Source of the DNA: Hybos culiciformis
Taxonomy: Eukaryota > Arthropoda > Insecta > Diptera > Hybotidae
Length of the DNA stretch: 64,000 nt
Direction of reading: 5' to 3'
Assembly (NCBI GenBank): GCA_964007475.1
Contig: OZ023275.1
Span: forward strand, 124,001-188,000
Shown: positions 12,097 through 23,002 of the stretch, piece by piece
How the letters are laid out: each line of letters starts with the position of its first letter
How positions within the stretch are numbered: position 1 is the stretch's first letter
The notes under the pieces: generated by a model
What the model was told of the DNA's origin: nothing
The model's input: the letters and a program-made list of their open reading frames with translations, nothing else
The model's database searches: none
Made by a program: the position numbers and the translations under genes

Positions 12097-12672
12097 ATAT
12101 AATAGTACCATTAAATGCAAAACACATTTATTTTAAAGAATGAACTAATTAAACTTAAATTCACGATAAAAATAAAACATGTCTCCCACTATCGTTTAAG
12201 AATATTTTATCCAAAGGAGATAAAATATTATGTCATATTATCTCTTAATTTATGTAAAAATTAAATTGCAATATATATATTTATTGATTTGAAATATTTT
12301 ATGATAAGGATTTTATAAATTTCAATGAAGACGACGATGCTAGTTTTTGAAAAAAAAACATAAGTGTAATCACAACAATACATATTTAGACACATATTTT
12401 TATATTTATTTATTAGTTATATGATTTTTCGCACAACTACATTCGAATTTTTAGAAGTTGTGTAGTAAAACTAAACATCCTCAAAATAGAAAAAAATTAA
12501 TGAGTATTAGAGAAAATAAAAAAACTTTTTTGCTTATACATATGTTTTGGGGGTCTGAAATATTAGGAAAAAAAAATAAAAACGTTATTTTAAACAGTTG
12601 TTTGATAAAGTTACTCTATATTATACTTCCTTTATGTTAATACAAAAAAAAAAAAAATATTTGCTAATTTTT

Positions 12673-12678
12673 TTTATT
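12673..12678 (-). terminator. Polyadenylation signal of secreted proline-rich gene
   Basis: Minus-strand AATAAA about 107 nt beyond the stop codon of the 12785-13459 gene. The same motif is retained in the duplicate fragment. Confidence 0.4.
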
Positions 12679-12784
12679 AATAACTGAAAATAATGGATAC
12701 AAAATATTATTTCTAATAACTTTTAATGATTAATAATTATAAGAAATGAATTGATCTAAAATTTCTAATTAAAATTATTGAATT

Positions 12785-13459
12785 TTAAAATCTTTGGAAT
12801 TGTTCCGATAATGTGAATCCATTAGGGAAATGATTTGATGGTACCTCTTCGGACTTAAGAATTATTTTTCCAAACCTAGGAGTTTCTGTGAATCGTATTT
12901 GCTGAAATCGCACGCCGCTGGGTAGGCGCACTATATACGATCCACTTTTCTGAAGCTCTGGGTTAGCATCAATTGTTTCACTATCTGAATCTGGTACCTC
13001 ATCATTTTGTGGTGGTCCATACATATTGGTGGGTGGTCCATACATATTTTCAGATGACCCATAAGTGTTTGGTGGTGGACCATATTTATTTTCAGGTGTA
13101 CTTTGTTTCGTTTCAATTGGCAAGGTAAATTGAGGTCCTTTAGGTTTCCAGCCAGATGGTGGATATGGTCCTGATGGAGCTGGAGTAGTTGGTGGGGATG
13201 CAGGAGGATAAGGTGCTGATGATGTTGCTGGCGGTGGATAAGGTGCACTTTGTGTAGATGGTGGCAAATAAGATGATTGTGGATCTTCTGTCAATGATTC
13301 TGGTTCAGTATCAGTGGGAAGCTCTTGTCGAGAAAATTGAATTAATCGTTGCGGTTTCCTTACACGGAAACCAGAACGAAATCCTTGTCGTGGTGGTTCA
13401 GCATTGATATCTATGATAATTGCTGACACTATTAAAATTATTATATTTAATTTTGCCAT
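12785..13459 (-). CDS. Secreted proline-rich structural-type protein A
   Basis: Intronless 224-aa ORF. Residues 1-20 are a signal peptide (hydrophobic NIIILIVSAIII, cleavage expected after INA). The mid region is Pro/Ser/Tyr-rich with APYPPP-type repeats, a GPYPPSGWKPKGPQF box near residue 97, and YGPPxN repeats (about 121-150). The C-terminal ~55 residues (GSYIVRLPSGVRFQQIRF ... SEQFQRF) are ordered and hydrophobic. Composition and repeats suggest an extracellular or cuticle-matrix protein. The same GPYPPSG box and C-terminal block recur in the neighbour at 14756-15871, so they are paralogues. Its 3' end is duplicated at 11690-12096. Function unknown; not a chitin-binding R&R cuticle protein, since no such consensus is visible. 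Confidence 0.85.
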   Translation of the reverse strand: MAKLNIIILIVSAIIIDINAEPPRQGFRSGFRVRKPQRLIQFSRQELPTDTEPESLTEDPQSSYLPPSTQSAPYPPPATSSAPYPPASPPTTPAPSGPYPPSGWKPKGPQFTLPIETKQSTPENKYGPPPNTYGSSENMYGPPTNMYGPPQNDEVPDSDSETIDANPELQKSGSYIVRLPSGVRFQQIRFTETPRFGKIILKSEEVPSNHFPNGFTLSEQFQRF

Positions 13460-13522
13460 TTTTAATGTTGCTTGTTAAAGAAGAATAATTGAACTATGTC
13501 TTTTTACATAACTAATCAACAG

Positions 13523-13530
13523 TATTTATA
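13523..13530 (-). promoter_or_regulatory. TATA box of secreted protein A
   Basis: TATAAATA on the minus strand, about 65 nt upstream of the ATG at 13459. This would put transcription start near 13495-13500 with a 5' UTR of about 40 nt. Strong TATA promoters are common for insect cuticle-type genes. Confidence 0.5.
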
Positions 13531-14755
13531 TACTAATTTACGTTTCTAATATTTTTTTACATATTAAAGTTACATAAGAAAATGTGTAACCCTAAAAAAG
13601 TACAAGTCCATTGTCTAATATGGGTATATTTTTCAATTATCTATTAGATTGCTTCAAAAATAATACTTTTTTTTATGACAACTATAGATTGCTAATAAGT
13701 TTAATGTATTTTATTCCGAAAATTAAATATATTTCAAATAAAAATATTACTGATTCACCGGAATAATGTGCATAGTTTTTGATGTTCTTTTTTAATTTGG
13801 GAGAACTTACTTGTTTTTGTTTATCATAATGACTAAAATTTTTTATCATATAAATTATAATTCCGTTCTCAAAGAAGTTGAAGTTAAATGATTAATGCGC
13901 TATTTCCAAGGCCACGTTAGACCTAACCGACTTTAAGGTACTTGAAATTACTTACTGCAGTCCTGACAATATTTCATGATTCGTACCAGTCTTGTTATAA
14001 TATTACATAAATACACATTATCAAATATTGTAGAACATACTTGAATTGTTAGTAGATGTCAATGGTACCAAATATTATTTTTAATCAAAAACCTTTGAAA
14101 CTTATTCTCGAAATACCATCCGAAAAACAAGCTTCAATAGTTCATTTCCGTTATCAAAGTCGTTAATAACTGATTCCAGACATCGTTATCTAATAAGTAT
14201 AATGTTTAATTGTTAAACTTCCTGATTATACTCTGTAATACAGTCAACATTTTTGTTTTATTAATGTTTTTATCCAAAAATTAATATTAGTTTTCTATTT
14301 ATTAGTTTTTTGATAAGGTTTAACTTGGAGTAACCTTAAATAATTTCCCCGAAAAAATATTAATTATGTATTCAAAAAGAATAAAATTAGGTGAAGTTCA
14401 TGTGTCCAAAAATAAAACTTTACTTTGTTGTATAGAGGAATATTAGAAATTTTTTAGAATGAAAATAAAATGATTTTATATGCATATGTGCATTATATGT
14501 AATTTTTATATATATTAGTTTTACTTTATGCTACAAATTTATATTTGAAAAAAATATTAATCTCAGTTACAACAAAATTTTTCATATTCTAAAAGTATAA
14601 GTTTTCTACGAAAATCCGATAATTACCCATTAAAATTTTAAAACAATTCAAAAGAATTTTATTTTAATAAATTATTCACCAAAATTATTTATTCAACAAT
14701 TTAAATTAAATGCATAATAATATAAATCTTAAACCTAAATTAAAGTCTTTTTAAT
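13531..14755. other. Spacer between the two paralogous secreted-protein genes
   Basis: AT-rich 1.2 kb between the two same-strand paralogues. It should contain the upstream control region of protein A and the 3' flank of protein B. No other gene seen. Confidence 0.45.
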
Positions 14756-15871
14756 TTATTTTCTCCAATTTTGATAACGTTGAACAAATGAATATCTGTT
14801 TTGTTGCATTGGCTCAACTACTGTAATCGGTTGCAGCTTCAGCTGACCCGATTGAGCTGACGGTATCTGAAATGTTACTTTATGTATAAGACCATTTGGT
14901 AATTGAACATAATAAAATCCATCTGACGAAGATTTATCTAATTTTTCAGAATCATTTTCTAGCACTTCTGCTTCATCTAATTGGTTTGAATTTTTATTAG
15001 CTGGTAAAGAGGATGTTTTTGGTTCATTTAATGTTTCATTTTGCTGGCATAATTCATTTTTCCCTGAATCTTTAGTTCCACAAAAATTGGGAAGGTCAAA
15101 TGCTTTTCCTGGTCGATATCCTGAAGGTGGATATGGTCCTTCTGATATTTCTTCTTCATCATCTAAAGTTGTTGTTTCTATCATTTCTGTTGTTGTTGCT
15201 TCCAATGATTGGTTAATTATAATATCCTTATTTTCTACCGCAGAGCCAAACACCAACTTATCTTCGATTTTTGAGTTTTTTTCGGTACTAAGCTCCGTAG
15301 TTGTGGTGGCTAATTCTGATGATTCTGTTTCAGTTGCTATTTCAGTTCTAGGAGGAGGCAAATTATTATTTGGAAAATTTCTATTTTTTAATTTTTCTTC
15401 AGCATCCAATTTCTCTTTGGTCTGAAGTCGAGAAAATATAATAGGAACTTCTTCATTAATTATTAATTCAGCCGGCTCATCAACAGTCGTAGTAACTACT
15501 AGTAAAGTAGTTGGTTCGCCTGATTTAACTTCTTTTGTAATTATTTCCTCTTCAATTGATTCTATAGACAAATCCAGAGGTATTTCTTCAGAAGAATTTT
15601 CAGTTGTTATGAGAATGTCATCATTATCGCTCAAGGCAGGCAAATTTACAGGGAATTCTGTTAAACTTTCAATTTGTTCACTATTTTTGATAACAATATT
15701 TGGTTGACTTCTTTTTGTGATTATAATTTCTGTGACCGTACCGTTTCCTCGTAATTGTCCTAATTTTGGAGGTTCGTTTTTAACAGCTAACATACTATCA
15801 ATTGGAATTGATTGGACTAGTAGTGCAGAAAGAATAAATACAAGTAAAATAATTAATCCTTTTGGCGGCAT
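14756..15871 (-). CDS. Secreted acidic Thr/Pro-rich protein B, paralogue of A
   Basis: Intronless 371-aa ORF with an N-terminal signal peptide (LIILLVFILSALLVQS, cleavage about residue 21). The long middle is Glu/Thr/Ile-rich and probably disordered. Near residue 250 is GPYPPSGYRPGKAF, matching the box in the neighbour. The C-terminal block GFYYVQLPNGLIHKVTF ... RYSFVQRYQNW aligns with GSYIVRLPSGVRFQQIRF of protein A. A short Cys-containing stretch (NFCGTKDSGKNELCQQ) is absent from A. Role unknown; an extracellular matrix or cuticle component is inferred from the signal peptide, composition and paralogy. A TATATAAATA motif lies only 11-22 nt above the ATG, too close to be this ATG's TATA box, so a 5' UTR intron is likely. 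Confidence 0.85.
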   Translation of the reverse strand: MPPKGLIILLVFILSALLVQSIPIDSMLAVKNEPPKLGQLRGNGTVTEIIITKRSQPNIVIKNSEQIESLTEFPVNLPALSDNDDILITTENSSEEIPLDLSIESIEEEIITKEVKSGEPTTLLVVTTTVDEPAELIINEEVPIIFSRLQTKEKLDAEEKLKNRNFPNNNLPPPRTEIATETESSELATTTTELSTEKNSKIEDKLVFGSAVENKDIIINQSLEATTTEMIETTTLDDEEEISEGPYPPSGYRPGKAFDLPNFCGTKDSGKNELCQQNETLNEPKTSSLPANKNSNQLDEAEVLENDSEKLDKSSSDGFYYVQLPNGLIHKVTFQIPSAQSGQLKLQPITVVEPMQQNRYSFVQRYQNWRK

Positions 15872-16730
15872 TTTATAATGTCTATTTATATATCCTATGA
15901 TGTGTAAAATATGTTAAAAGAAATTCAAAGAGCAATATTATAAATTTTTATTAATCCTTTTTTGAACCAAATATTAAATCGTACTAATAATTTTTATAAA
16001 TTTAAGCTTTATTTTTATACTCAAGAATTTCGATGATTAAGTAATAAATATGTCTTAATCATTTTTATTCTTTTTGTACATGATTGGAATCAATTAATTT
16101 AATTTTTATTTTAATTTTGATGGAAATAATTTTGTGCTATTTATTATTTTTGTTTTTATTTTGTTTCTTTTTAGAACATTAATTTAATTTTTAATTTTGA
16201 TTTTTTTAAGTTGTGTAAAAAAAACACACTTTTGACCTTTTAAGTTTCAGTAACATTAATTTTATATATAGTTTATTATAATCTTTTTCTATATTAAATA
16301 CGGTTTCAGGTGCTAAAGCAAAGCTAAAAAAGCTAAATTGAAAGTTTCTACGACAAAAAATTTCGTGGTCAAGAGAATTCAAAATACTATAAACAAAAAT
16401 TTTAAAAATAAAAACAAATTAAATTGAACAAGATCAGAATTTAAATTTCATTGATTGATCAACTTTATTTTGTAATCATTAATGTACACAGATACCTTAA
16501 AATTTAAATTTCTGTCCTTTGTGCGAATTTTGACCTTTTTTTTTTTTTTTTTTTGTGTGTTTTGTGATAATATAAATAATAATAATAATAATAATAACAA
16601 TAATAAAAGTAAAAAAAAAATAAATTAATGATATTAAAATAATAATAATAATAATAATTAAAATTTTTAAAATTAGTTCGCACAAAGTTGTGACGAATTT
16701 TATTCGAAAAAAAATAAAATTAATAATTAA
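15872..16730. other. AT-rich interval with AAT microsatellites
   Basis: No gene found. Trinucleotide (AAT)n arrays lie at about 16573-16606 and 16636-16660. The DBT first exon could lie here or further upstream but was not recognised. Confidence 0.45.
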
Positions 16731-19700
16731 ACCTGACGCGGTTACCAAGTCTTCCTGCATTTCCTGTCCTTTTTTCCCGTGCACTCTTCTTCACTCGCTT
16801 GTCGTTGCCGTACTGGAGGTCAATAAGGTCTTAAAAACTGTTGACCGCCGGTTCGTAGTTCGTCAGCTGGTTAGTGGAATCAACTAGTTTCTTCTTAATT
16901 TACACTTCTTAATAGGGATGAGCAAAAAATTTAGTATACAATTTTGTAACATACGAGGTTTGGAAGCGAATTTCCAAGCCGTTCAAATCCATTTGGCCTC
17001 TGCTAAGCCAAATGTTCTGGCTTTAAGTGAGACCCAAGTATTGGACAACGGAGACCCCAACCGTTTTTCAATCCCCGGTTATGATCTTCACTCTTTATAC
17101 GTCGCCCACAGAGGAGTCGCTGTTTATATTAAGAATGACGTTGCTTGTTATCCCATTAAAGATTTAAAATCATCAAGTCCCTTATTAAATTTTCTTTGGT
17201 TCAAATTAAGAACCAACAAACACGTCATCCATTTTTGCTTCCTTTACAGAAGCCCTCAACTGACTGGCAGTGATCACGTTGTCGAGTTTGACTTGCTGTC
17301 GGACCAAATAAATCAGATTTTGGCGAAAAACCCAGAGTCTGAAATTTTGGTTTTCGGTGATTTTAATGTACACAACGTATCATGGCTTAGTCATTCTAAT
17401 CGCAACAGTCCCGAAGGCAGATATGTAGAGTTTTTCTCAAGTCTTAATAATCTGATTCAAATTATTTCCGAACCCACCCACATTCCAGATGTAAACCATC
17501 AGGGTCATCATCTCTTGGATCTGTTTCTGACATCGAATCCAGATAATTATAACGCTTCAATTAGTTCCCCCCTTGGAAACTCCGATCATTGTCTCGTTAG
17601 CACGTCCTTCTCTCTTGATGGTGGGACGGGTTTATCTAGCGCTCCTGGAAGACTGGTATGGATCTATTCTCAAGCTGATTGGGATGGGCTCGCCAGTTTC
17701 CTTGAGCGGATGGATCTGTCTCGTTGCTTCTTGGAGAGGGATGTTGACCTTTGCACGGCTGTCATTACCGAAAGTATTCTGCTAGGAATGAAACTTTTCA
17801 TTCCTCATAAAAAAGTGCAAAATAAAACGAATACTAAAAATCCGTGGTTCAATGACACCTGTGCAAAGGCCATAGCCGACAGAGATAATGCTTTTCGTGA
17901 GTATAAATATAACAATTCTTTAAGTTCACTGAAGCACTGGCGAGAGGTCAGGAACAGATGCAGTAAAATTTGTTGTCAGCAAAAGGCTTTGTTTACCCAG
18001 AGGAAGCGCCAAGAAATATTAAACCTTCCTAAAAATAGCAGAAGCTTTTGGAGCTTCGCTAAAAGTGTAAAACAAAACTTTTGTTCGCCTTCATCTTTTC
18101 CTCCCCTTGTAGATGGTGACCGGATCATATCAGATTCGGTTGAGAAGGCTAATTTGTTTGCTAAACTTTTTAGTCAAAACTCAACACTCGCAGCTTCAGC
18201 TCAAGATCCACCTGTATTGCCACCAGTAAACTCTTCTTTTGGAAGAGTTTACTTTAGGCAACGTGCTGTTTTAAAAGCTCTAAAAAATCTGAATGTGAAA
18301 AAGTCAACTGGCCCCGATGGTATTCCGGCTGTGGTCCTAAAACATACTGCCTCTATTCTAGCTAAACCTCTGCGCAACCTTTTCTATCTTTCATATTCAC
18401 TTGGCATTTACCCCACCAAGTGGAAAGTTGTGCATGTTCAGCCTATTCCAAAAAAAGGCGATAAATGCGATCCCTCAAACTATAGGCCCATTGCGCTAAC
18501 TTCTATTCTTTCCAAAGTAATGGAATCCCTTATTAACAATAAAGTAAAAAAATACCTAGAATGTAACAAATTGCTAAGTGACCAGCAATATGGTTTTCGT
18601 ACGAATAGATCGACTGGTGACCTGATGACATATCTATCCCACAAGCTCAACGTCAGTCTTCACAATTCCGGTGAGGCTTGCGTTGTTGCTTTGGATATAG
18701 CTAAGGCTTTTGATCGAGTCTGGCACCCGGCTTTAATTTCTAAAGTTAAATCAATGGGGCTAGGATCAGCCTTTGTCAACTGGATCAGTAACTTTTTGTC
18801 TGGCCGTTCTATTCGTGCTGTTGTGGATGGGTACCAGTCACATATTTTCAATATCAACTCCGGTGTACCCCAAGGGTGTGTTCTCTCCCCAACCCTCTTT
18901 TTAATTTTCATCAATGATCTTCTTAAATCAACACTCAACCCCATCCACAGCTTCGCCGATGACAGTAACTTGGTAGCATGCTACGATTTTATTAATAGGA
19001 AGTCAGCATCTTCAAATGCTGTTACTACTAAACGCAATTTCTTGCAAAGTAGCATAAATCACGACCTTTCCAAAATTTCTCAATGGGGTCTTCTCAACAG
19101 AGTTGAGTTTAACGCATCCAAAACCCAATGCTGCCTTATTTCTAGAAAGCTGTCAACTTTTGATCCCCAATTTTCTTTTCAAGGCGAAAGTATTGGTAAA
19201 TCTGGGAGCCTTGACATTTTAGGCTCGGAAATAACTTCCGATCTTAGTTGGAAAGTCCATATTTTCGAAACTGCAAAAAACGCAGCGAAATGTCTTGGTT
19301 TTCTAAAAAGATGTAAACAATACTTTTCCCCCTCTGATCTCTTAAATATTTACAAATCCTACATACGACCGAAATTAGAATACAATTCACATGTATGGGC
19401 TGGTGCCCCTAAAACCCATCTTGAGTACCTGGACAAAGTTCAGAGAAGGGCTATTAGATTGATCGATAATCCTCAAACCACCAGCTCATTAACATCACTC
19501 AATCACCGTCGTAATGTAGGTTCACTTTCAATTTTTTATAAATACCTTCTTGGAACGGATACGTGTTCACTGGAAGTAAAGGCCCTACTTCCTCCACTTC
19601 AAGTATTTTCACGCCAAACACGTACCGCTTCAACGTCACACCCATATTTCGTCAAAATTCCCAGATGCGATAGAACGAGCTTCGGAGATTCGTTTTCAAT

Positions 19701-19939
19701 TCGCACCTCGAGAATGTGGAATGCTCTCCCTTCAAAACTGTTCCCGACAGCTGGCGGACGCTTGATTTACGACTTGCGCCGCTTTAAGAAGAGTGTAAAT
19801 GATTACCTACTAACTGTCCCACTTTTTAATCCCGTCTAAAGTTCCTGTCCCCATTACCAAATCCATACTTCTTTAAGTACAAAAGGTATCCCACCTAGTG
19901 ATTTGGTAACTTTAATAAAAAAAAAAAAAAAAAAAAAAA
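16731..19939 (+). mobile_element. Jockey-type non-LTR retrotransposon, 5' truncated
   Basis: Base composition shifts sharply at about 16731 to GC-richer coding sequence, and the element ends in a 23-nt poly(A) run at 19917-19939. The leading ~157 bp is open (to TAG at 16885-16887) and may be the end of ORF1, with a 30-bp gap before ORF2. Most of ORF1 is missing, so it is 5' truncated. A clean target duplication could not be fixed because both flanks are A/T-rich (both contain AAAATAAAA-like sequence). It sits upstream of DBT exon 20440-20543, possibly inside a DBT intron. Confidence 0.85.
16918..19839 (+). CDS. LINE ORF2: endonuclease-reverse transcriptase
   Basis: Uninterrupted 973-aa ORF. 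The N-terminal AP endonuclease carries SETQ (37-40), GDFN (147-150) and SDH (222-224). The reverse transcriptase has KSTGPDGIP (from 462), YRPIALTS, LDIAKAFDRVWH, GVPQGCVLSPTLF and the catalytic FADD at 679-682. The C-terminal region (LEYNSHVWAGAP, LDKVQRRAIRLI) is typical of the jockey/CR1 group. No RNase H domain was seen. The enzyme nicks DNA and copies its own RNA by target-primed reverse transcription. There are no premature stops or frameshifts, implying recent insertion. The exact clade is uncertain. Confidence 0.93.
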   Translation: MSKKFSIQFCNIRGLEANFQAVQIHLASAKPNVLALSETQVLDNGDPNRFSIPGYDLHSLYVAHRGVAVYIKNDVACYPIKDLKSSSPLLNFLWFKLRTNKHVIHFCFLYRSPQLTGSDHVVEFDLLSDQINQILAKNPESEILVFGDFNVHNVSWLSHSNRNSPEGRYVEFFSSLNNLIQIISEPTHIPDVNHQGHHLLDLFLTSNPDNYNASISSPLGNSDHCLVSTSFSLDGGTGLSSAPGRLVWIYSQADWDGLASFLERMDLSRCFLERDVDLCTAVITESILLGMKLFIPHKKVQNKTNTKNPWFNDTCAKAIADRDNAFREYKYNNSLSSLKHWREVRNRCSKICCQQKALFTQRKRQEILNLPKNSRSFWSFAKSVKQNFCSPSSFPPLVDGDRIISDSVEKANLFAKLFSQNSTLAASAQDPPVLPPVNSSFGRVYFRQRAVLKALKNLNVKKSTGPDGIPAVVLKHTASILAKPLRNLFYLSYSLGIYPTKWKVVHVQPIPKKGDKCDPSNYRPIALTSILSKVMESLINNKVKKYLECNKLLSDQQYGFRTNRSTGDLMTYLSHKLNVSLHNSGEACVVALDIAKAFDRVWHPALISKVKSMGLGSAFVNWISNFLSGRSIRAVVDGYQSHIFNINSGVPQGCVLSPTLFLIFINDLLKSTLNPIHSFADDSNLVACYDFINRKSASSNAVTTKRNFLQSSINHDLSKISQWGLLNRVEFNASKTQCCLISRKLSTFDPQFSFQGESIGKSGSLDILGSEITSDLSWKVHIFETAKNAAKCLGFLKRCKQYFSPSDLLNIYKSYIRPKLEYNSHVWAGAPKTHLEYLDKVQRRAIRLIDNPQTTSSLTSLNHRRNVGSLSIFYKYLLGTDTCSLEVKALLPPLQVFSRQTRTASTSHPYFVKIPRCDRTSFGDSFSIRTSRMWNALPSKLFPTAGGRLIYDLRRFKKSVNDYLLTVPLFNPV

Positions 19940-20439
19940 TAAAAAATTACAATTTTCAACCGGAAATTATATATAAAGCTTTTAGACTGTTTTTGGAAAT
20001 TTCTTGAAACAATATTTATTTTCTAGAGGGTGATTAGAATTATGTGCTTAGAATGATTGTATTTTTTTCAACAGAATAAAAATACATGAAATTTAGATAA
20101 AAATCAATATAATTATTTATTCCGATCAGTAGTAAATAAATTAAATTACATTTAAAATAATTTTTTGAAGTAATTTAACTAGTTTTAAAATAATATTTCG
20201 GTGATTAGTTATTAAATGTTTCTTCATAAACATTGAATGAAAATAGAATTTGGTTATAATTTTCATTAATAATAAAAATAGAAGGTAGTATAGCAAAGCA
20301 AGAGCAATTAGTTCGAATTTATTTTTTACATGAGTTTTAACGATAATTCGAAAAAAAAAAGTTTTGAACTGACAAATAATGAATAATTGAAACTAAATTA
20401 AATAGTTAACAAATTTTTTTTTATTTTTTAAATCCTTAG
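19940..20439. other. LINE-DBT spacer or intron
   Basis: AT-rich sequence ending in the splice acceptor (CCTTAG) of the first recognisable DBT exon. No start-codon exon in a compatible phase was found. Confidence 0.45.
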
Positions 20440-21987
20440 CTAAGCTATCGTAGATTTCATCCAACTCCGTGTTTAAAAAAAATTGTTTCATTTCATTTGA
20501 GTGACATTGGCGAAGGTATAAGAGAAGTCACAGTAAAAGAATGGTAAATTTTATAATTATATTTTAATTTAAAATTGATAAAAAAGCAAATATTGTTCGT
20601 AACATTTCAGGTTCGTTAAAGTGGGAGATACGGTTGAACAATTTGATAATCTTTGTGAAGTTCAATCAGACAAAGCATCAGTTACAATAACTTCACGTTA
20701 TGACGGAAAAATCGTAAAAATTCATCATAAAGTTGATGATGTTGCATTGGTCGGTAAGGCATTGCTTGATTTCGATGTTGTCGGAGAAGATGAAAATGAT
20801 AGCAGCAGCAGCAGTGATAGTACCGATTCTGAATCTGAAGCGAAACAATCAAATGATATAAAATGTAAGAAGGCAACAGAAATCAATGATTCGAATAAAG
20901 TTTTAGCTACACCTGCAGTTCGACGAGTTGCAATGGAAAATAAAGTTAATTTAAATAATGTTGTTGGAACTGGAAGGCAAGGCAGAGTCTTAAAAGGAGA
21001 TGTATTGGAATTTTTAGGGCAAATACCACCTGGAACTAATATACCTCATCCAACATTACTTGCAACAAATAATTCGTTGAAAATTCTACCATTATCTAAT
21101 AGAGTTGAAGCACTCAAAGGTATCAGAAAAGCAATGCTAAAATCAATGACAGAGAGTTTGGTAAAAATTAATCTTGTAATGATGGTTCCATTCTTTTTGT
21201 ATTATTTTTAATTTTTTTTTGCTAGAAAATTCCACATTTTGCTTACAGTGACGAAGTCGATATGACAAAATTAATGGACTTTAGAAATCAATTAGTTGAA
21301 AATGCCAAACAAGTTGGTGTACCTAAGTTGACATTTATGCCATTTTGTATCAAAGCTGCTTCTCTTGCATTAGAAAATTACCCAATTTTGAATAGTTCTT
21401 TAGATTTAGATAATGAATCTATAGTATATAAAGGAGCTCATAATATCAGTGTTGCAATGGATACTCCACAAGGTCTTGTAGTACCAAATATTAAGAATTG
21501 TGAAAGTAAATCAATTCTAAGAATAGCCAAAGATTTAAATGATTTAACAGAACGGGGCAGAAATGGTAAACTTAGACCGGAGGATTTTGTAGATGGCACA
21601 TTTTCTTTATCAAATATAGGAATTGTAAGCTAGTTTGTATTTTATTTATGTAGATGAAAAATTATCTCAAAAATTCAATTTTGTATAGATTGGAGGAACA
21701 TACACACATCCTTGTATTATGGCACCACAAGTTTCTATTGGAGCAATGGGTCGAACAAAAGTAATTTTTATTTATTTTTTATTTTTGACTTAATCAAGTA
21801 ATTTTATTTTTTATTACATAAGTCAATTCCACGTTTCGGACCCAATGATGAAATAATCAAAGCTTACATTATGAATGTTAGCTGGTCAGCAGATCACCGA
21901 GTAATAGACGGTGTAACTATGGCATCATTTTCAAATTTGTGGAAAAACTATTTAGAAAATCCAGCTTTATTTTTGCTAAAAAATTAG
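20440..21987 (+). CDS. DBT: BCKDH E2 subunit, dihydrolipoamide branched-chain transacylase (5' incomplete)
   Basis: Exons 20440-20543, 20611-21160, 21226-21624, 21689-21760 and 21823-21987 join in phase by GT-AG to give 429 residues ending at TAG. Human DBT has 482, so the transit-peptide exon is missing. The lipoyl domain has [16 protein letters not shown] and the lipoylated Lys in [12 protein letters not shown]. An Asp/Ser-rich linker follows. The E3-binding domain reads [17 protein letters not shown] ... [15 protein letters not shown]. The acyltransferase core includes [12 protein letters not shown] and the catalytic HxxxDG (ADHRVIDG). It transfers the acyl group from branched-chain keto acids to CoA in the mitochondrial matrix, downstream of BCAT, two copies of which lie 13-27 kb away. 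The LINE lies just upstream. Confidence 0.95.
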
Positions 21988-23002
21988 TGATCAATAATTT
22001 TTTACTTGTTATTTAGTAAAGAAATTTGCATTTATTTTAAAATTTATCTTAATTGGATATAATTGATTGAATTTTGACTACAAGCAATTGTAATTTAGCC
22101 CAAAATTATTTATTATGAAGTTTGGATTTAATTAAAAATTAAAAAAAAAATTATTTAGATTTTTGAATGAAAACTACAAAGCTGATATCTTGAAAATATA
22201 CGAAAAATTTTTTGGTTCGGTAGCCTCTTGAATCGATTTTTGTTGACCGATTAAAGCTGAGCTTAGATAAAAAAAAACTTAACACTTAACTTAGATAAAA
22301 AAGATTGATTGAATTCAAAATTAAATTTAATTACATAATTAAAATTATTGCCAAATGTACAATTTTAATAAAGTAGTAATTATTATAATATGGCTGTATG
22401 TCGCATTTATTAGATTTTAAGAAAATTTCACTTCTACAATTTTAGTGTAATTGAATTTGTACAATTTTACTGTAGGAAGATTTTTGTACACATAAAATAA
22501 ATACAAATTTAATTTTTAGTTTATTGTTAATTTTGATTAGTTATAGAAATTGTTTTTTTTCTAATATTATAATAAATCACAATCGCATTTAATTATAATG
22601 AAGTAAGTTTTCTTTTTCCTTTTAAATTAATTCGATTTCTGTATTTTGTGTACCACATACACATGCTATTATGATCTATGACTTAGTTGAAAAAATAATT
22701 TAATTAATATTTACAATTAAACCCCAAAAAAAACAATGTAATAATGTCTAAATGTTAGAGTGTCTAACTATATGCCGGATCACATCTTTGGAGAGTATGT
22801 TAACATAATATATTTGTTTTTATAATTTTAAAATTTATAACTAAAGAAAGGCAACAAAAACATATTTTCCACTTTTCATTCTCCTTTCTTTAATAATTTC
22901 TACATATACATAGTTTTCTAAGATCTCGATGATAAATTTTTATTACATTAAAATATATTTAAAAAATTACAAAATTTTATTGAAAATATTTACCGAAAAG
23001 CA
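21988..23002. other. DBT 3' flank and intergenic spacer
   Basis: AT-rich 1 kb. A candidate polyadenylation signal AATAAA lies at 22367-22372. No gene or structured repeat recognised. Confidence 0.45.

Noticed and set aside
15882..15893. TATATAAATA as the TATA box of secreted protein B
   Set aside because: Only 11-22 nt upstream of the ATG, so transcription would start inside the ORF.
16497..16784. 95-codon minus-strand ORF rich in Ile and Lys
   Set aside because: Translation of (AAT)n microsatellites and the LINE 5' edge; no conserved sequence.
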